DNA from: Arthonia radiata
Taxonomy: Eukaryota > Ascomycota > Arthoniomycetes > Arthoniales > Arthoniaceae
Direction of reading: 5' to 3'
DNA: 64,000 bases
NCBI GenBank assembly: GCA_002989075.1
Contig: PSQN01000017.1
Coordinates: 1,922,001 to 1,986,000, forward strand
The notes under the pieces were generated by a model. It saw only the letters and a program-made list of their open reading frames with translations. It was not told where the DNA came from and searched no databases. Position numbers and translations under genes: made by a program. Of the stretch, positions 53,301-63,945 are shown piece by piece (the stretch's first letter is position 1; each line of letters starts with the position of its first letter).

Positions 53301-54980
53301 TATATACGGACCACAAGAACCTAACTTATTTTACGACAACAAAGAAACTTAACCGCAGACAAGTTAGATGGTTAGAAACTATAGCTCCGTACGACTTTAT
53401 TATTACCTACAAGAAGGGTTCCGAGAACGATAGAGCTGACGCTCTAAGCCGACGACCCGATTATCTCAATAACAAGGAACACGTCGAGCATGCGATATTC
53501 TGAGCACACAATAACGAGATCAGATACAATCAACTAGCTATAACAACAGAGTTTGTTATCGAACCGGACAGCCGAATCTCAGACATCCTAAACGATCCTA
53601 AAACCTACCAGGAAAACGAGAAACGACACCTAGGACTAACTAAAAACAGCAAGAGCTATTACGAATTTTAAGGCAAGATCTACGTTCCGAGGAATCTAAT
53701 CCGACACATTATCAGTAACTTTCACGATAACCCAACGAAGGGACACAAGGGCATCGACAACACTATTGAGAAGATTACACGAACCTACTACATCCCGAGA
53801 ATCCGACACTACGTCGAGGATTATATCCGAAAATACGACATATGCGCAAGAACTAAGCACCCGAGGTACTCACCATACAGTGAACTACAACCACTCGAGA
53901 CACCCGAGAGACTATAGCATACAGTCTTACTAAACTTTATTACCAAGTTACCAACCTCCGAGGATCTACTCACAGGAGTAGCTTACGACGCTATCCTAGT
54001 TATATGCGACAAACTAACAAAGTACGCGTACTTCGTATCTTACAAGGAAGCCAGCAACTCAGAACAATTAGTATATACCTTCCTTCGAATTGTCTTAGCA
54101 AACTATGGTCAACCACAAAGAATTGTCTCGGACAGAGACCGGAAATTCGTCTCACGATTTTAGGCATCTCTGATGCAACAGCTAGGGACAAAGCAAAAGA
54201 TATTAACGTCGTTCTACCCGCAAACAGACGGACAGACAGAACGAACAAATTAAACACTAGAACAGTATCTCCGGGCATATATCAACTACCAGCAGAACGA
54301 CTGGGTACAATTACTACTAGTAGCACAAGCAGCGCACAACGATACGAAAAACGACACGACCAAAACAACACCGTTCTATGCCTTATACGGCTATTACCCT
54401 CTTCAGGGCAGACAACTGCAAAACACTACAAAAAACGACACTGCTACACGAATAGCGACGAATATAAAGACCCTGCATCAGCAGTTAAAGGCTGACAGCG
54501 AGTTTATTAACGAACGAACAAGGAAATAGTATAACAAATCAAGGGCGACCCCGAATACAAGCATAAAAGAGGGGGAAAGAGCTTACTTACTCATAAGAAA
54601 CTTAAAAACTATCAGACTAAGCAAGAAACTCGACTACACTAAAATAGAACTGTTTAAAATCTTACAGCAATTGAGACCCGTAACCTTCAAACTTAAACTC
54701 CCGAGGACAATAAGAATACACCCTGTATTCTACGTAGCGCTGTTGAAGCCAGCCTACTCCCGAGAAGCAGAACGACCCAACCCAGAAATCCTTCCTAACA
54801 ACTAAGAACCCGAGTATGAGGTTAAAACGATTCGAGCTCACAGACAACATCGAGGCAAACAACAGTATCTCATAAAGTAGAAAGAATATCCCGAACATAA
54901 AAATTAATAGGAACCGGAACGAAACCTAACTAACTATAAAGACACCATCCAACGATATCGGAACCAAAATATTAATCGGT
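50331..54980 (+). pseudogene. E1 pol fossil (protease, RT, RNase H, integrase, chromodomain)
   Basis: A spacer of about 1.2 kb (50331-51530) precedes the protease, whose active-site block IIIDLGATGNFIS is at 51545-51583. RT about 52230-52870: the open stretch 52565-52828 has MPFGLTNAPASFQ and the YLDD box at 52655-52666. RNase H about 53090-53500 starts ETDASDYTIGA. Integrase zinc-binding region about 53690-53860. Integrase core about 53920-54440 has VSDRDRKF and QTDGQTERTN, which carry conserved acidic residues of the DDE centre. Chromodomain about 54811-54975 (EYEVKTIRAHRQHRG then QQYLIK). The 163-residue frame 54004-54495 is an out-of-frame overlap. Tens of breaks. Confidence 0.85.
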
Positions 54981-55058
54981 CGTAGCAGCACTAACACCCT
55001 AATCCACTACCTAATGTACCTCGCCGGCACCCAGATCACCCTCAAACGAACCAGCCTA

Positions 55059-55286
55059 CTACGTTACAGGACTACCACCCAACACCGGGTAGGGATCACT
55101 CCGAAAGTCAACAGATAACCCGCTCGGACATTTGAATATATTATCACTAGCCATCGACGCAGCAAACTCCTCTTGCTTCAACAACTTATTTCGAGCTAGC
55201 TTCGCTGCTGCCCGCGCACGAGTCTTCTTAACTTCCTCTTTCAACTTCCGAACCTTAGATCGGTTACGCTGTACAGCCGCAACCAA
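55059..55286 (-). CDS. Antisense coiled-coil open frame in the 3' tail of E1 (hypothetical)
   Basis: Minus-strand open frame of 75 codons running against gag-pol, downstream of the chromodomain. Residues 1-45 are dense in lysine, arginine, alanine and glutamate with heptad-like spacing (RNRSKVRKLKEEVKKTRARA, then KLARNKLLKQEE), consistent with a basic coiled coil. The C-terminal 30 residues form a separate block (GLSVDFRSDP, then PVLGGSPVT). The start chosen is the first in-frame ATG; a longer product cannot be excluded. The related but diverged B1 tail keeps a similar pattern in the same antisense frame (62780-63130). That argues for past coding on this strand, though RIP also tends to leave antisense frames open by chance. 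It could be an element-encoded accessory protein or a captured host fragment; no function is assigned. Confidence 0.35.
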   Translation of the reverse strand: MVAAVQRNRSKVRKLKEEVKKTRARAAAKLARNKLLKQEEFAASMASDNIFKCPSGLSVDFRSDPYPVLGGSPVT

Positions 55287-55739
55287 CGCTGCTGCCTAAG
55301 CCTTTGACGCACGTAATTGGCTCTTCGCACGCTGAAGGGCAGCCGACTAAGAGGAATATTGAGAATAAACCGAACGCGCTGCAATTAAGTCAGTTCCGAT
55401 CACCACAAAACGACACTAACAAGGCATACTATCTGCCATTAACACCCGTAAATCACAACTCTTCCTATCCCGAGTACACACCGAACACGTCGCCTTCCTA
55501 GACTAAACCACACATCTTTCCTTAATCGACACACATCTAGAACAAGGAGGCATTTCGATACCGCAGGCTTTAATTAACAGGTATTAGCTGTACTTTTTAT
55601 TAGGACCTACAGCAACGGACTTTATACGAGGCATAGCGACTTACAGATTAGTTACGAAAGGGAAGGACGAACGCAACTTATAGGTGTTTGAAAGGCTAAG
55701 GGTCAATCGAGAACAATTTAACTAGAAGAGGGGGGATTG
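55287..55739 (+). other. E1 3' tail and polypurine tract
   Basis: Untranslated tail between the antisense frame and the 3' LTR. A plus-strand frame at 55304-55501 has no recognisable content. The purine run gaagaggggggatt at 55725-55738 next to the LTR is a classic polypurine tract. Confidence 0.6.
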
Positions 55740-56211
55740 TGTTACAGGCACCAGCCCCAGACGGCCTAGCGTGCATCTAAGTATTAACCACCGCCAGTTA
55801 TCTTAGCCCTACCAGCATTATTCCCGACTAAGCCTATAAACCCGCCGTAGGCATTATCGGACAAGACGGCTATAAGAGTCTACGTTCCTTATAAACCCGA
55901 TATAGGCATTATCGAAATTAACAGACATAGAGGAACTTCCCTATGTACCTTAGATTATATAGCCAAACTAATAGCCGACCTTAGAATAGACTTCAGTCTA
56001 TTAACTTAACATCTGAATACAAGTTTCTTAACTATATTTAGGTAACGTACTTCACCTTCTGTCTACTCTAGTTAAGCCCCTCTTACCCTTAGTAATCTGT
56101 CTCGCCTCTCCTGCCTTTCAGTCTCTAGCACACGAGACACCCACCACCAAGGTCGACAAGCACACAAGGCAAGTGAGCCTTAGTTCGGCCCTCCCAGCGA
56201 CCGGCGTTACA
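55740..56211 (+). repeat. 3' LTR of E1 (472 bp)
   Basis: Keeps the intact TG...CA ends (TGTTACAGG ... GGCGTTACA). Followed by TSD CAGCC and the D coding region. Confidence 0.93.
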
Positions 56212-56216
56212 CAGCC

Positions 56217-59100
56217 CTTAACTACCCAGCGGGCTTTAAAAATCGGCTCGCTCTCCGGGGGGTACTTAATCTTCGGTACTCAGCGCCCTTTTAGCGCCTT
56301 TCTACCTAGCAGCAGCTCAGTTAATATCTAATTTTCTTAGTTAGCTAGCTCTTTAAGCTCCGACTGTATTGCGTTTAGCTAAGAAGGCTAATCCTTGGAT
56401 GCTCTTATTTCTTTTAAGTTATTAGGCTCTTTAGTAACTATAACTAAGGTCTGTTTGGCGTATTGTTCTAGGTTATTGTAGAACTTGTTAAATTAATTTT
56501 TATCGGCGTTTTCGTATGTAAAATTTTTTTCTGGGCGCAATCGATGTCTACCCGGCCGGGGTCTTTAGTACTTCTGTAATCTAACTCGGTAAGAAGGTTA
56601 GACTCTTCTAGAGCTCTAGTTTAGTATAGTTCTTGTCTAGATTCGTCCGCTAGTTGTTAAGATATAGGGGGGGTATACTGTTTCTTATATAGAGGACTCT
56701 CTTCTTTATTAGAAGGTACCTTCCTATTATCTTAAGATTTAGTGGTCGGATTTAGCTCGTTTTTGAACTTAACTTTTAGTTGTTCTTCAAGCTCTTTAGG
56801 AATGCTCTTAGTTAATCGATTAACCGTAGATCTCTGTAGGTCTCAAACAAATTTTTCTTCTTGGACGTAGACGTCTCTCCCCTAGTAAACCTTCCGGCTA
56901 TTAGAGTCTAAGAGCTTATATTCGTTCGATCTGTAGCCTATTAAGATATAGGCAGTTGCTCTAGCGTCTAGTTTTTTTAGTTTGGGTTCTTTAAGATAAG
57001 TAACTGAGCCCCAGATTTTAATAGTACTGACATCCAGTTTTTTACCGTATCTTGCTTCGTACGGGGTAATAAACCCTGGTAATCTGGTATAAGAGGTTCT
57101 GTTATAAATATAGATAGCTGCTTTTAGCGCTTTATCTCAATATATCTAGAGTAGCCCGGCGGTATAAAGCATTGCTCGAACTTTACTAACAATTGTTCGG
57201 TTAAAGCGTTCGGCTCGTCTATTTTGCTGAGGGGTATACGGTACGAATATCGTTAGAATAGCTTCTTTTTGTTCTAAAAGCTGTTTTACCCGGCCTTCCC
57301 GATATTCTTTTATATTGTTTAAGTATAGTCTTTTAAAAGGATGCTCGAACTGCGTTTCTTTCTAAGTAATATAGATAGATAGTGTATTAAAAACCTAATC
57401 TTTAGACTATAGTATCTCGATAGTTGTATACCGGGTTTTATTGTCTATAAAGCTAGTAAATAATTGACCTTTGGAAGGGGTTTGCGGTACAATTGGCCCG
57501 CAAATATCTAAGTAGACTTTTTCTAAATAATTAGCTAATTTGTCCGGAGTTTCTTGGCTAACTTTAGCCGTTGCCTTTGCTTCGAAGTAAATTTAGTAAT
57601 TATCTCTCAATTTGTCTGAATGATCTGTTCCTAGGGCAACCTTTTTAAGCTGTTTTAAGGCGTTTTCGCCTATATATCCTATTTGTTGATGCTAAAGGTC
57701 AGTTTTCGAAAAAATAGTATAGAGAGATCGGACTATATTGATAGTCTGAGCTTTTATTACTATTAGGCCGTTAATATACCGCCCCTCGGTAATTAGTTGT
57801 CCGGCCCAATTAACTTTTGGCTTATTTTAGCTAAGAGTTACCTTACCTCCCCTCTTTCTAAGCTTATTAAAGCTTAGAAGGTTAATTCTAAATTTCTTAA
57901 CAAATAAAACTTTGTCTAGGACAATTGTTTTATTTTTAAAGAATAGTTTTGCTTTGCCTGTCTATACGGCTCGGATTAACTTCCCCCCTTCTCAACGAAT
58001 AATCTGGTTAGTTGGCCGGATATCCGTTAGAAGGTCAATATTCGAGTAAATATAGCTTGTTAAGCTTGTATCGAGGATCTAAGAATTAATAGAGTGATTA
58101 ACTCTATCTAATAATGCTGTAAAGCATTGTTCTTCTTGTAGATTAGAACTGTGTACAGAAAATATTAAAAAATCGGTGTTTTCGGAGCTTTTGTTGGAAT
58201 TTAACCGGAGGTTTGAGTATTTTTTCCAACAAGTTGCCGGTTTATGCTCCTTTTTGTTGCAAAAGAGGCATTTTTCTTGGTTTTTACTTAGAGATTTTAA
58301 TTTTTCTCCGGTCCTTTGCGTCAATTTGTTGTCTATTGCAGTAAAAACCTTTTCTACTGGAGTACTACCACGAATTTAGCGAGACTCGTCTATAAGTTAA
58401 CTAAATAAGTCCTATAGACTTATATTGCTAGTCGTTTGCCGATAGCTTTGGCTAATAATAGCTACCATGTGCTCGTATTCGGAGGTCAGATTGTAGAGGA
58501 CGTAGGCAGCTACCACCTTGTTAGGTAGTACTAGTCCTCGGGTTACCAAATCGTCCGTTAATTGCCTAATTTTAGTAAGGTAAAGCTTAAGGTTTTTTAT
58601 CTTACTAAGTGTAGTGCTAAAGAGCTCCTTATAAATTAGAAACTCGAAACTAAAACCTTTCGATTCGTATAACCTTTTTAGACTATCTCAAAGCTCTAGA
58701 GAGTTATAGATCCCCTTTATTTAAATAAGGGAACCGTCTTCTAGAGTTAGTTGAATAAGGGCTACTGCCCTTGTCGACCGTTTCTAGCGGCTAGCTTCGG
58801 TAATATCTCTAGCTAAATAGCCGGAAAAGGGGATTATAACATTACTGTAGCTCTTTTTAGTTAAAAGGGCCTCCATTCGAATCGATCAAATGTCTCAATT
58901 AGTCGAGCCCTTGAGTTTAGGAATCTTATAAGAGGAGTTTATAGCCAAATATATAGTCGGAGATTTCTAAAAAAAAGGAAATCTCTGTTCTAATAGTTAA
59001 ATTGGGCTAAAAATTTAGAGTCGATTGGTAATAGAATCGTTCGGAGGTGCCGATAGATGTCGTAGGGGAAATATTTTCTAAAAAGAAAATTCGAAAGAAA
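56217..59100 (-). pseudogene. D gag-pol fossil: gag, protease, integrase, start of RT
   Basis: Reading leftward: gag from about 58990 (a copia-type UBN2-like gag with SIRMEALLTKK near 58860). The zinc knuckle CLFCNKKEHKPATC lies in the open stretch 58324-58079. Protease follows about 58080-57900, a GAG-pre-integrase segment near 57700, and integrase about 57560-57000 with TSFIDNKTRY, the P-Y-T-P-Q-Q-N block near 57230, and RAERFNRTI. A linker leads to RT, whose first residues (RWVVKG) end at 56217. Lightly broken. The plus-strand frame 58176-58379 is a shadow. Confidence 0.85.
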
Positions 59101-59109
59101 TTGGTGCTA

Positions 59110-59125
59110 ACCCGGGCTTATAACC
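59110..59125 (-). other. Primer binding site of D, half-tRNA type (initiator tRNA-Met)
   Basis: On the minus strand the bases next to the 5' LTR read GGTTATAAGCCCGGG. The plus strand (cccgggcttataacc, 59111-59125) is nearly the anticodon arm of eukaryotic initiator tRNA-Met, with the CTCATAA loop changed at one base. This is the site type used by Drosophila copia, primed by a cleaved 5' half of initiator tRNA rather than by the tRNA 3' end. Confidence 0.6.
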
Positions 59126-59634
59126 TGTTAAGAAAGATACAGAAAAGAAGAAGAATACTACTATAAAGAGTAGAAAGACAAGACTAGCTTAGAACTAATA
59201 CAATACTTAAACTTGGTACAGGTACAATACTTAGTAACAAAGAGAAGCTGTTGTTATATTGTCTGGCTTGTTAGCTAGAATTCTCTAGAGAGATTCTAGC
59301 TTATATATTTAAGTCTAGCGGCCCGTATAGAACTTACTAGATATCTATTCTTTTTAATAGGGGCTAGATAACCTGTAACTTACTATATAAGATAGTAATT
59401 CCGTCTATCTAAAACTATTAGTCTCTAAGTTTATTCTATATTGTCTTAGACTACAGGCCAGCTGTCTAGAATAGATCGTATAATGCTTCTTTTTGTCTTA
59501 GGCCCGGGCTACTAGGCCCGATCCTTTAAATAAAAGGCTTGTTCTATTCTAGACCGAGACAGCTAGTAGAACCTGTTCAATACTTCGGGCCTCTAAGGGT
59601 TCCGACTAACCAGCTAGTTGGTTAATTTCCAATA
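59126..59634 (-). repeat. 5' LTR of D (509 bp)
   Basis: Pairs with 46872-47380 at identical length. Followed on the plus strand by AAGTT and the A1 3' region. Confidence 0.9.
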
Positions 59635-59639
59635 AAGTT

Positions 59640-60799
59640 GAAGTTCGCGGAAAATCTACTATATACAGCTATATCGCTAAATAAGACCTTTATGCAACGG
59701 CAGTATACCGGAACGTAAGCCTCTAGCTAAGGCTAAATTAACGTAGATACGGCGCAAAAAGCGGGATTCGAGGAGATAAATTAGCAAGACTTTATAAGCG
59801 ACTCGGGCTTATAAGCAGTACCGCGGTAATAAAGAGAACGGACAATCTTATTATTGTTAAAGTTGTCTTTATAGATATAACGCTTTTAACGAGCTAAAAT
59901 ATTAACAGTTAGACTAAGATAAAGCAATAAGAGAGAGAAGACTTATAAGAAGTTGTAAAAGTTAAAGATACGCTATCTAGTTTAAAAGAGTATAAAATAA
60001 AAAAAGCTGCAGATAATTTAGAAATTAGTGAAGCAACCTTAGAAGCTTTCTTTTTACGAACGTTATAAAGAAAAGCTTTAAGATTAACGGCGGCTTTAGA
60101 GTCCTTAATGCTGCGAGTTAAGTAGCAAGTTAGTGCTTTAGAAGAGCTCGCTCTAGCAGCAGGTTTATTAACGGAGTTAAAACTTAATATAGTAGAGATT
60201 ATAAAGGCGAATTAAAGACAATCTAACACTAAATTAGCTACAAACTTCTTGCCTAAGAAGAGAAGTAAAGGCTTACTAAAGAAGAGAAGCTTGCAGGTTA
60301 AGTAGAAGAGTATAATAATATTAAAGAAAGAAAGAGAAAGTTTAAAAGAGCAGGAGCCTTATTTTATGCCTATCGTTAGGTACCGATAACAAAGCTTCTA
60401 CCTATAGATACTAATTTAGAAGCAAAGAAGCCTATTTACGCTAGTTACTACTACCTATAGAGGCAATTAATCGGTAAAAGCGTATATAAGAGTATACAAA
60501 AGAACGTAAAATTAGGTAAAAATAATATAAAACCTTACTATCGAGCTTATAACTTAGGCTCGGGAGCTTTAGATTAAAAGTAAAGCTTAGCACTACAACT
60601 CGATGCTGCAGAAAACTAGTACTAAACGACGCGTAGAATGACAGTAAGCAATATTACTCTTTTTCCGACTAAACGCAGATATAAGCTAGCAGGTTTTTAA
60701 CGAGGTTATTGCTCTGCGTAACATAAGAGATAGAAGGTACGATAGATATAGCGAATTGCACCCAGATCGAGGGCGATTCTTTTTAAGGGGAAGGGTAGT
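59640..60799 (+). other. A1 3' region, second part, with unassigned reading frame
   Basis: Resumes after D and its TSD; matches 44255-45412 of A2. It contains the same coiled-coil-like plus-strand frame as A2 (about 60020-60380), broken several times. The last bases before the LTR (aaggggaagggtagt, 60785-60799) are the polypurine tract used to prime plus-strand synthesis. Confidence 0.6.
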
Positions 60800-60995
60800 T
60801 ATAATATATAAACGTCTCGATGGCAAATTAAAACAAAATATTATCTATTTGGGAAGGCTACGATCCTGAAAGGATATCTTCTGTCTAGTAGACGCATCCC
60901 TTTCTTTTCTCCTCAATAATTAGCTTAAACACTAGTAGAGCCTATTTGAGCCCTTTTTGCCACCTAACTGCTTCCTGCCCTACACCCAGATTATA
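60800..60995 (+). repeat. 3' LTR of A1 (196 bp)
   Basis: Pairs with 25281-25476. Followed by TSD TCTTA and then B1 RNase H sequence. Confidence 0.9.
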
Positions 60996-61000
60996 TCTTA

Positions 61001-62725
61001 ACTATTATAGCAGCATTTAAAATATAGGAAGCTTATTTAAAAGAAGCAAACTATATAATTATAGTATATATAGACTATAAGAATCTAACTTACTTTACAA
61101 CAACAAAGAAACTTAACTACAGACAAGTTAAATAGTTAGAAACTATAGCTCTATACAACTTTATTATTACTTACAAGAAGGGTTCTAAGAACAATAAAGC
61201 CGACGCTCTAAGCCGACGTCTTAATTACCTCAATAACAAGAAATACGTCGAGCACGCAATATTCTAAGAGTACAATAACGAGATTAGATACAATTAATTG
61301 GCTATAACAACCGAGTTTGTTATCGAATTAGATAGCCGAATCTCAGATATCCTAAACGACCCTAAAACTTACTAGAAAAACGAGAAACGACATTTAAGAT
61401 TAACTAAGAATAGTAAAGGCTATTACAAATTTTAAGGCAAAATCTATATCTTAAGAAATCTAATCCAATATATTATTAGTAACTTCTACGATAACTCAAC
61501 AAAAGAATATAAAGGTATTAATAATACTATAGAAAAGATTATAAGAATCTACTATATCCCGAGAATTCGACATTACGTAGAGAATTATATTCGAGAATGC
61601 GATATATACGTAAGAACTAAACACCTAAGATATTTACTATATAGTAAACTATAGTTACTAAAAATACCCGAAAGGCTATAGTATATAGTCTTACTAGACT
61701 TTATTACTAAACTACTAATTTTTAAGGATCTACTTATAGAAATAGCTTACAAAGCTATTTTAGTTATATACAACAAACTAACAAAGTACGTATACTTCGT
61801 ACCTTATAAGAAAGCTAGCAATTTAGAACAATTAGTATATATATTCCTTCGGATTATTCTAGCGAACTATAGTTAATTACAAAGAATTGTCTTAAACAGA
61901 GATTAAAAATTTGTCTTACGATTTTAAACATCTCTAATGCAACAATTAGAAACAAAATAGAAAATATTAACGTTATTCTATCTATAAACAGACAGATAAA
62001 CAGAAGAAACAAATTAAACACTAGAACAGTATCTTTAGATATATATTAACTACCAGCAAAACGACTAAGTACAATTACTACTAGTAGCGTAAGCCGCGTA
62101 CAATAATACAAAGAACAATATAACTAAGATAACTCTATTTTATATCTTATATAGCTATTACCCTCTTTAAAGAAGACAACTATAAAAAACTATAAAAAAC
62201 AAATTAGCTACGTAAATAGCTATAAGTATAAAAGCCCTGTACTAGTAGTTAAAGTCTAACAGCAAGTTTATTAACAAACGAACAAGAAAATAGTATAATA
62301 AGTTAAAAACTACCCTAAATATAAGTATAAAAGAAGAGAAAAAAGCTTACTTACTTATAAGAAACGTAAAGACTATTAAATTAAATAAGAAACTTAACTA
62401 TACTAAAACAAGACTGTTTAAAATCTTACAGCAATTAGAGCCTGTAACATTTAAACTTAAACTCTTAAAAACAATAAGAATATATTCTATATTCTATGTA
62501 GCGCTATTAAAGCTAGTCTACTTCTAAGAAGTAGAACGATTTAACTTAGAAATCCTTTCTAACAACTAAGAATCTGAGTATAAGGTCGAAATAATTTAAG
62601 CTTATAGACAATATCGAGGCAAACAACAGTATCTTATAAAATAGAGAGAATATTCCAAATATAAAAATTAATGGGAACCGAAATAAAACCTGACTAAATA
62701 TAAAGATACTATTTAACGATATTAA
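61001..62725 (+). pseudogene. B1 pol fossil, second part (RNase H end, integrase, chromodomain)
   Basis: Resumes after A1 and its TSD. RNase H remainder to about 61250, integrase zinc-binding region about 61440-61620, integrase core about 61660-62200 (T-K-Y then a Q-T-D region, as in E1), GPY/F-type C-terminal part, and a chromodomain at about 62570-62725. These positions come from alignment with 53240-54975 of E1. Many breaks. Confidence 0.8.
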
Positions 62726-62779
62726 AACTAGAATATTAATCGGTTGTAGCAGTACTAATACTCTAATTTACTATCTAAT

Positions 62780-63130
62780 ACGCCCCGCTGGCACCTAAAT
62801 TATCTATAAACGAACTAGCTTACTATGTTAGTAGCCTACTACCTAACTCTAGATACAGATTATTACAAAAATTTATACTTAAGCTACTTAATATATCTAT
62901 AATATTACTACTAAATATAGCCGCTAGCTATTCTTCTTTAAACAATATATTATTCTAATTTATTTTATTTTACGTCTAAATACACAACCTTTTGAGCTCC
63001 TTCTTTAAATCTATAACTACCGTTTTAATAGCTTTGCGCTATCTTTTCGCCGCACAAACGACTTTCTTCTCTTCTGCTAAACGCTTGCGTTGCTTCTAAA
63101 GGATATTTAATACTTGTAAGTACTAAGAAC
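62780..63130 (-). pseudogene. Decayed counterpart of the E1 antisense frame in B1
   Basis: On the minus strand this stretch reads short runs similar to the antisense open frame of E1 at 55059-55286. A lysine/glutamate-rich helix (DLKKELKRL against KLKEEVKK in E1) is followed by a C-terminal block with a shared pattern (S-S-L-S-I-N-F against P-S-G-L-S-V-D-F, then an L-G-S against L-G-G-S near the end). The substitutions are largely conservative in this frame. It is broken several times. Beyond it, 63131-63490 is a 3' untranslated tail ending in a purine-rich stretch (63473-63485). Confidence 0.4.
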
Positions 63131-63490
63131 GGATACTCCGAGCTAAGTAAGTTAGAACCGACCAAACGGACGTTAGACTAAGAAACTAACCATCCTTTAA
63201 CGACGAACGAACGTTATACGACTTCTTGTCGCGAATATATATAAAGTACAATACCTTCCTAGACTTTAGTATATACTTCTCGCTTAGATAAGAATAATAG
63301 AAACACAGAGGCATCTCTTGGCTATAGACTTTAGTAAGAACAGTATTAATCTTAAGCGCTTTGTTAGCGTTAAAAGCTTTCTTAACTTTAGATATAACGA
63401 CTTACAGAATTAAATCTACTGTAGAGCAACAATAAAGTTTTAATATCTCTAAGACTATTAAGAACAACTAGCCTTAAAGAGAAGATCTTA

Positions 63491-63940
63491 TATTATAATC
63501 TTACTATATTAGACTAATATAGAACTAAGCGCAGCCAACCTTATTAGAGTATTATATAGTATATCTAATAACTCCAATATAGCGATATCGGCAACGTTGC
63601 TATATTGCAATAGAATCCCGACTATACGACAAAGGAATTATTAAGACCGTTAAATATAAAGAAACATACCTTTATACCTTAAACTATATAGTTAGACTAA
63701 TAGCTAATCTTAAGATAGACTTTAGTTTGTTAACTTAATATTTAAATACAAATTTTTTAACTATATTTAAATAACGTACTTTACCTTTTATCTACTTTAG
63801 TTAAGCCCTTCTTATCTTCTATAATCTGTTTTGTCTCTCCTATCTTTTAGTCTCTAGCACACAAGATACCTCTTACCAAGGTCGATAAGTATATAAGATA
63901 AGTAAGCCTTAGTTCGGTCCTTCCAGCGACCGGCGTTATA
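63491..63940 (+). repeat. 3' LTR of B1 (450 bp)
   Basis: Pairs with 21043-21492 and carries the same B1-type U3. It is followed directly by TSD TAAGG and then by family A sequence belonging to A0. Confidence 0.9.
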
Positions 63941-63945
63941 TAAGG

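Larger units (their letters stand above)
48869..56211 (+). mobile_element. Chromovirus family E, copy E1 (innermost, best preserved)
   Basis: Plus-strand Ty3/gypsy element of 7343 bp, LTRs of 472 bp at 48869-49340 and 55740-56211, perfect TSD CAGCC at 48864-48868 and 56212-56216 in the RT of D. Full-length in layout: gag, zinc knuckle, protease, RT, RNase H, integrase, chromodomain, 3' tail with antisense frame, polypurine tract. It retains the most CpA and CpG in the window, but gag-pol still has tens of breaks. Confidence 0.93.
46872..59634 (-). mobile_element. Ty1/copia element D (inside A1, hosts E1)
   Basis: Minus-strand copia element, LTRs of 509 bp at 59126-59634 (5' in element terms) and 46872-47380 (3'). 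The TSD is AAGTC at 46867-46871 and AAGTT at 59635-59639. Its own length is 5415 bp, the remainder being E1, inserted in the RT with TSD CAGCC. Order on the minus strand: gag, protease, integrase, RT, RNase H, the copia order (integrase before RT). It is only lightly RIP-altered, with perhaps a few tens of breaks. A solo LTR of the same family is at 10662-11170. Confidence 0.92.
25281..60995 (+). mobile_element. Chromovirus family A, copy A1 (hosts A2 and D)
   Basis: Plus-strand Ty3/gypsy element with 196-bp LTRs at 25281-25476 and 60800-60995 and TSD TCTTA at 25276-25280 and 60996-61000, inserted in the RNase H of B1. It holds two later insertions: A2 (TSD ATAAT) after the integrase core and D (TSD AAGTC/AAGTT) in the 3' region. 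Its own sequence is 8012 bp, against 8001 bp for A2. Broken, many breaks. Confidence 0.92.
21043..63940 (+). mobile_element. Chromovirus family E, copy B1 (hosts A1)
   Basis: Plus-strand Ty3/gypsy element with 450-bp LTRs at 21043-21492 and 63491-63940 and a perfect TSD, TAAGG, in A0. Its own sequence is 7178 bp; the remainder is A1 (25281-60995), inserted in RNase H with TSD TCTTA. Order of parts: LTR, gag with zinc knuckle, protease, RT, RNase H, A1 insertion, rest of RNase H, integrase, chromodomain, 3' tail, LTR. Internal sequence is close to E1, but the first part of U3 is different (see findings). Broken, many breaks. Confidence 0.9.

Noticed and set aside
54004-54495. 163-codon plus-strand open frame, the longest in the window
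   Set aside because: It overlaps the integrase core of E1 in a different frame; the recognisable integrase motifs are in the other frame, and this one has no domain character.
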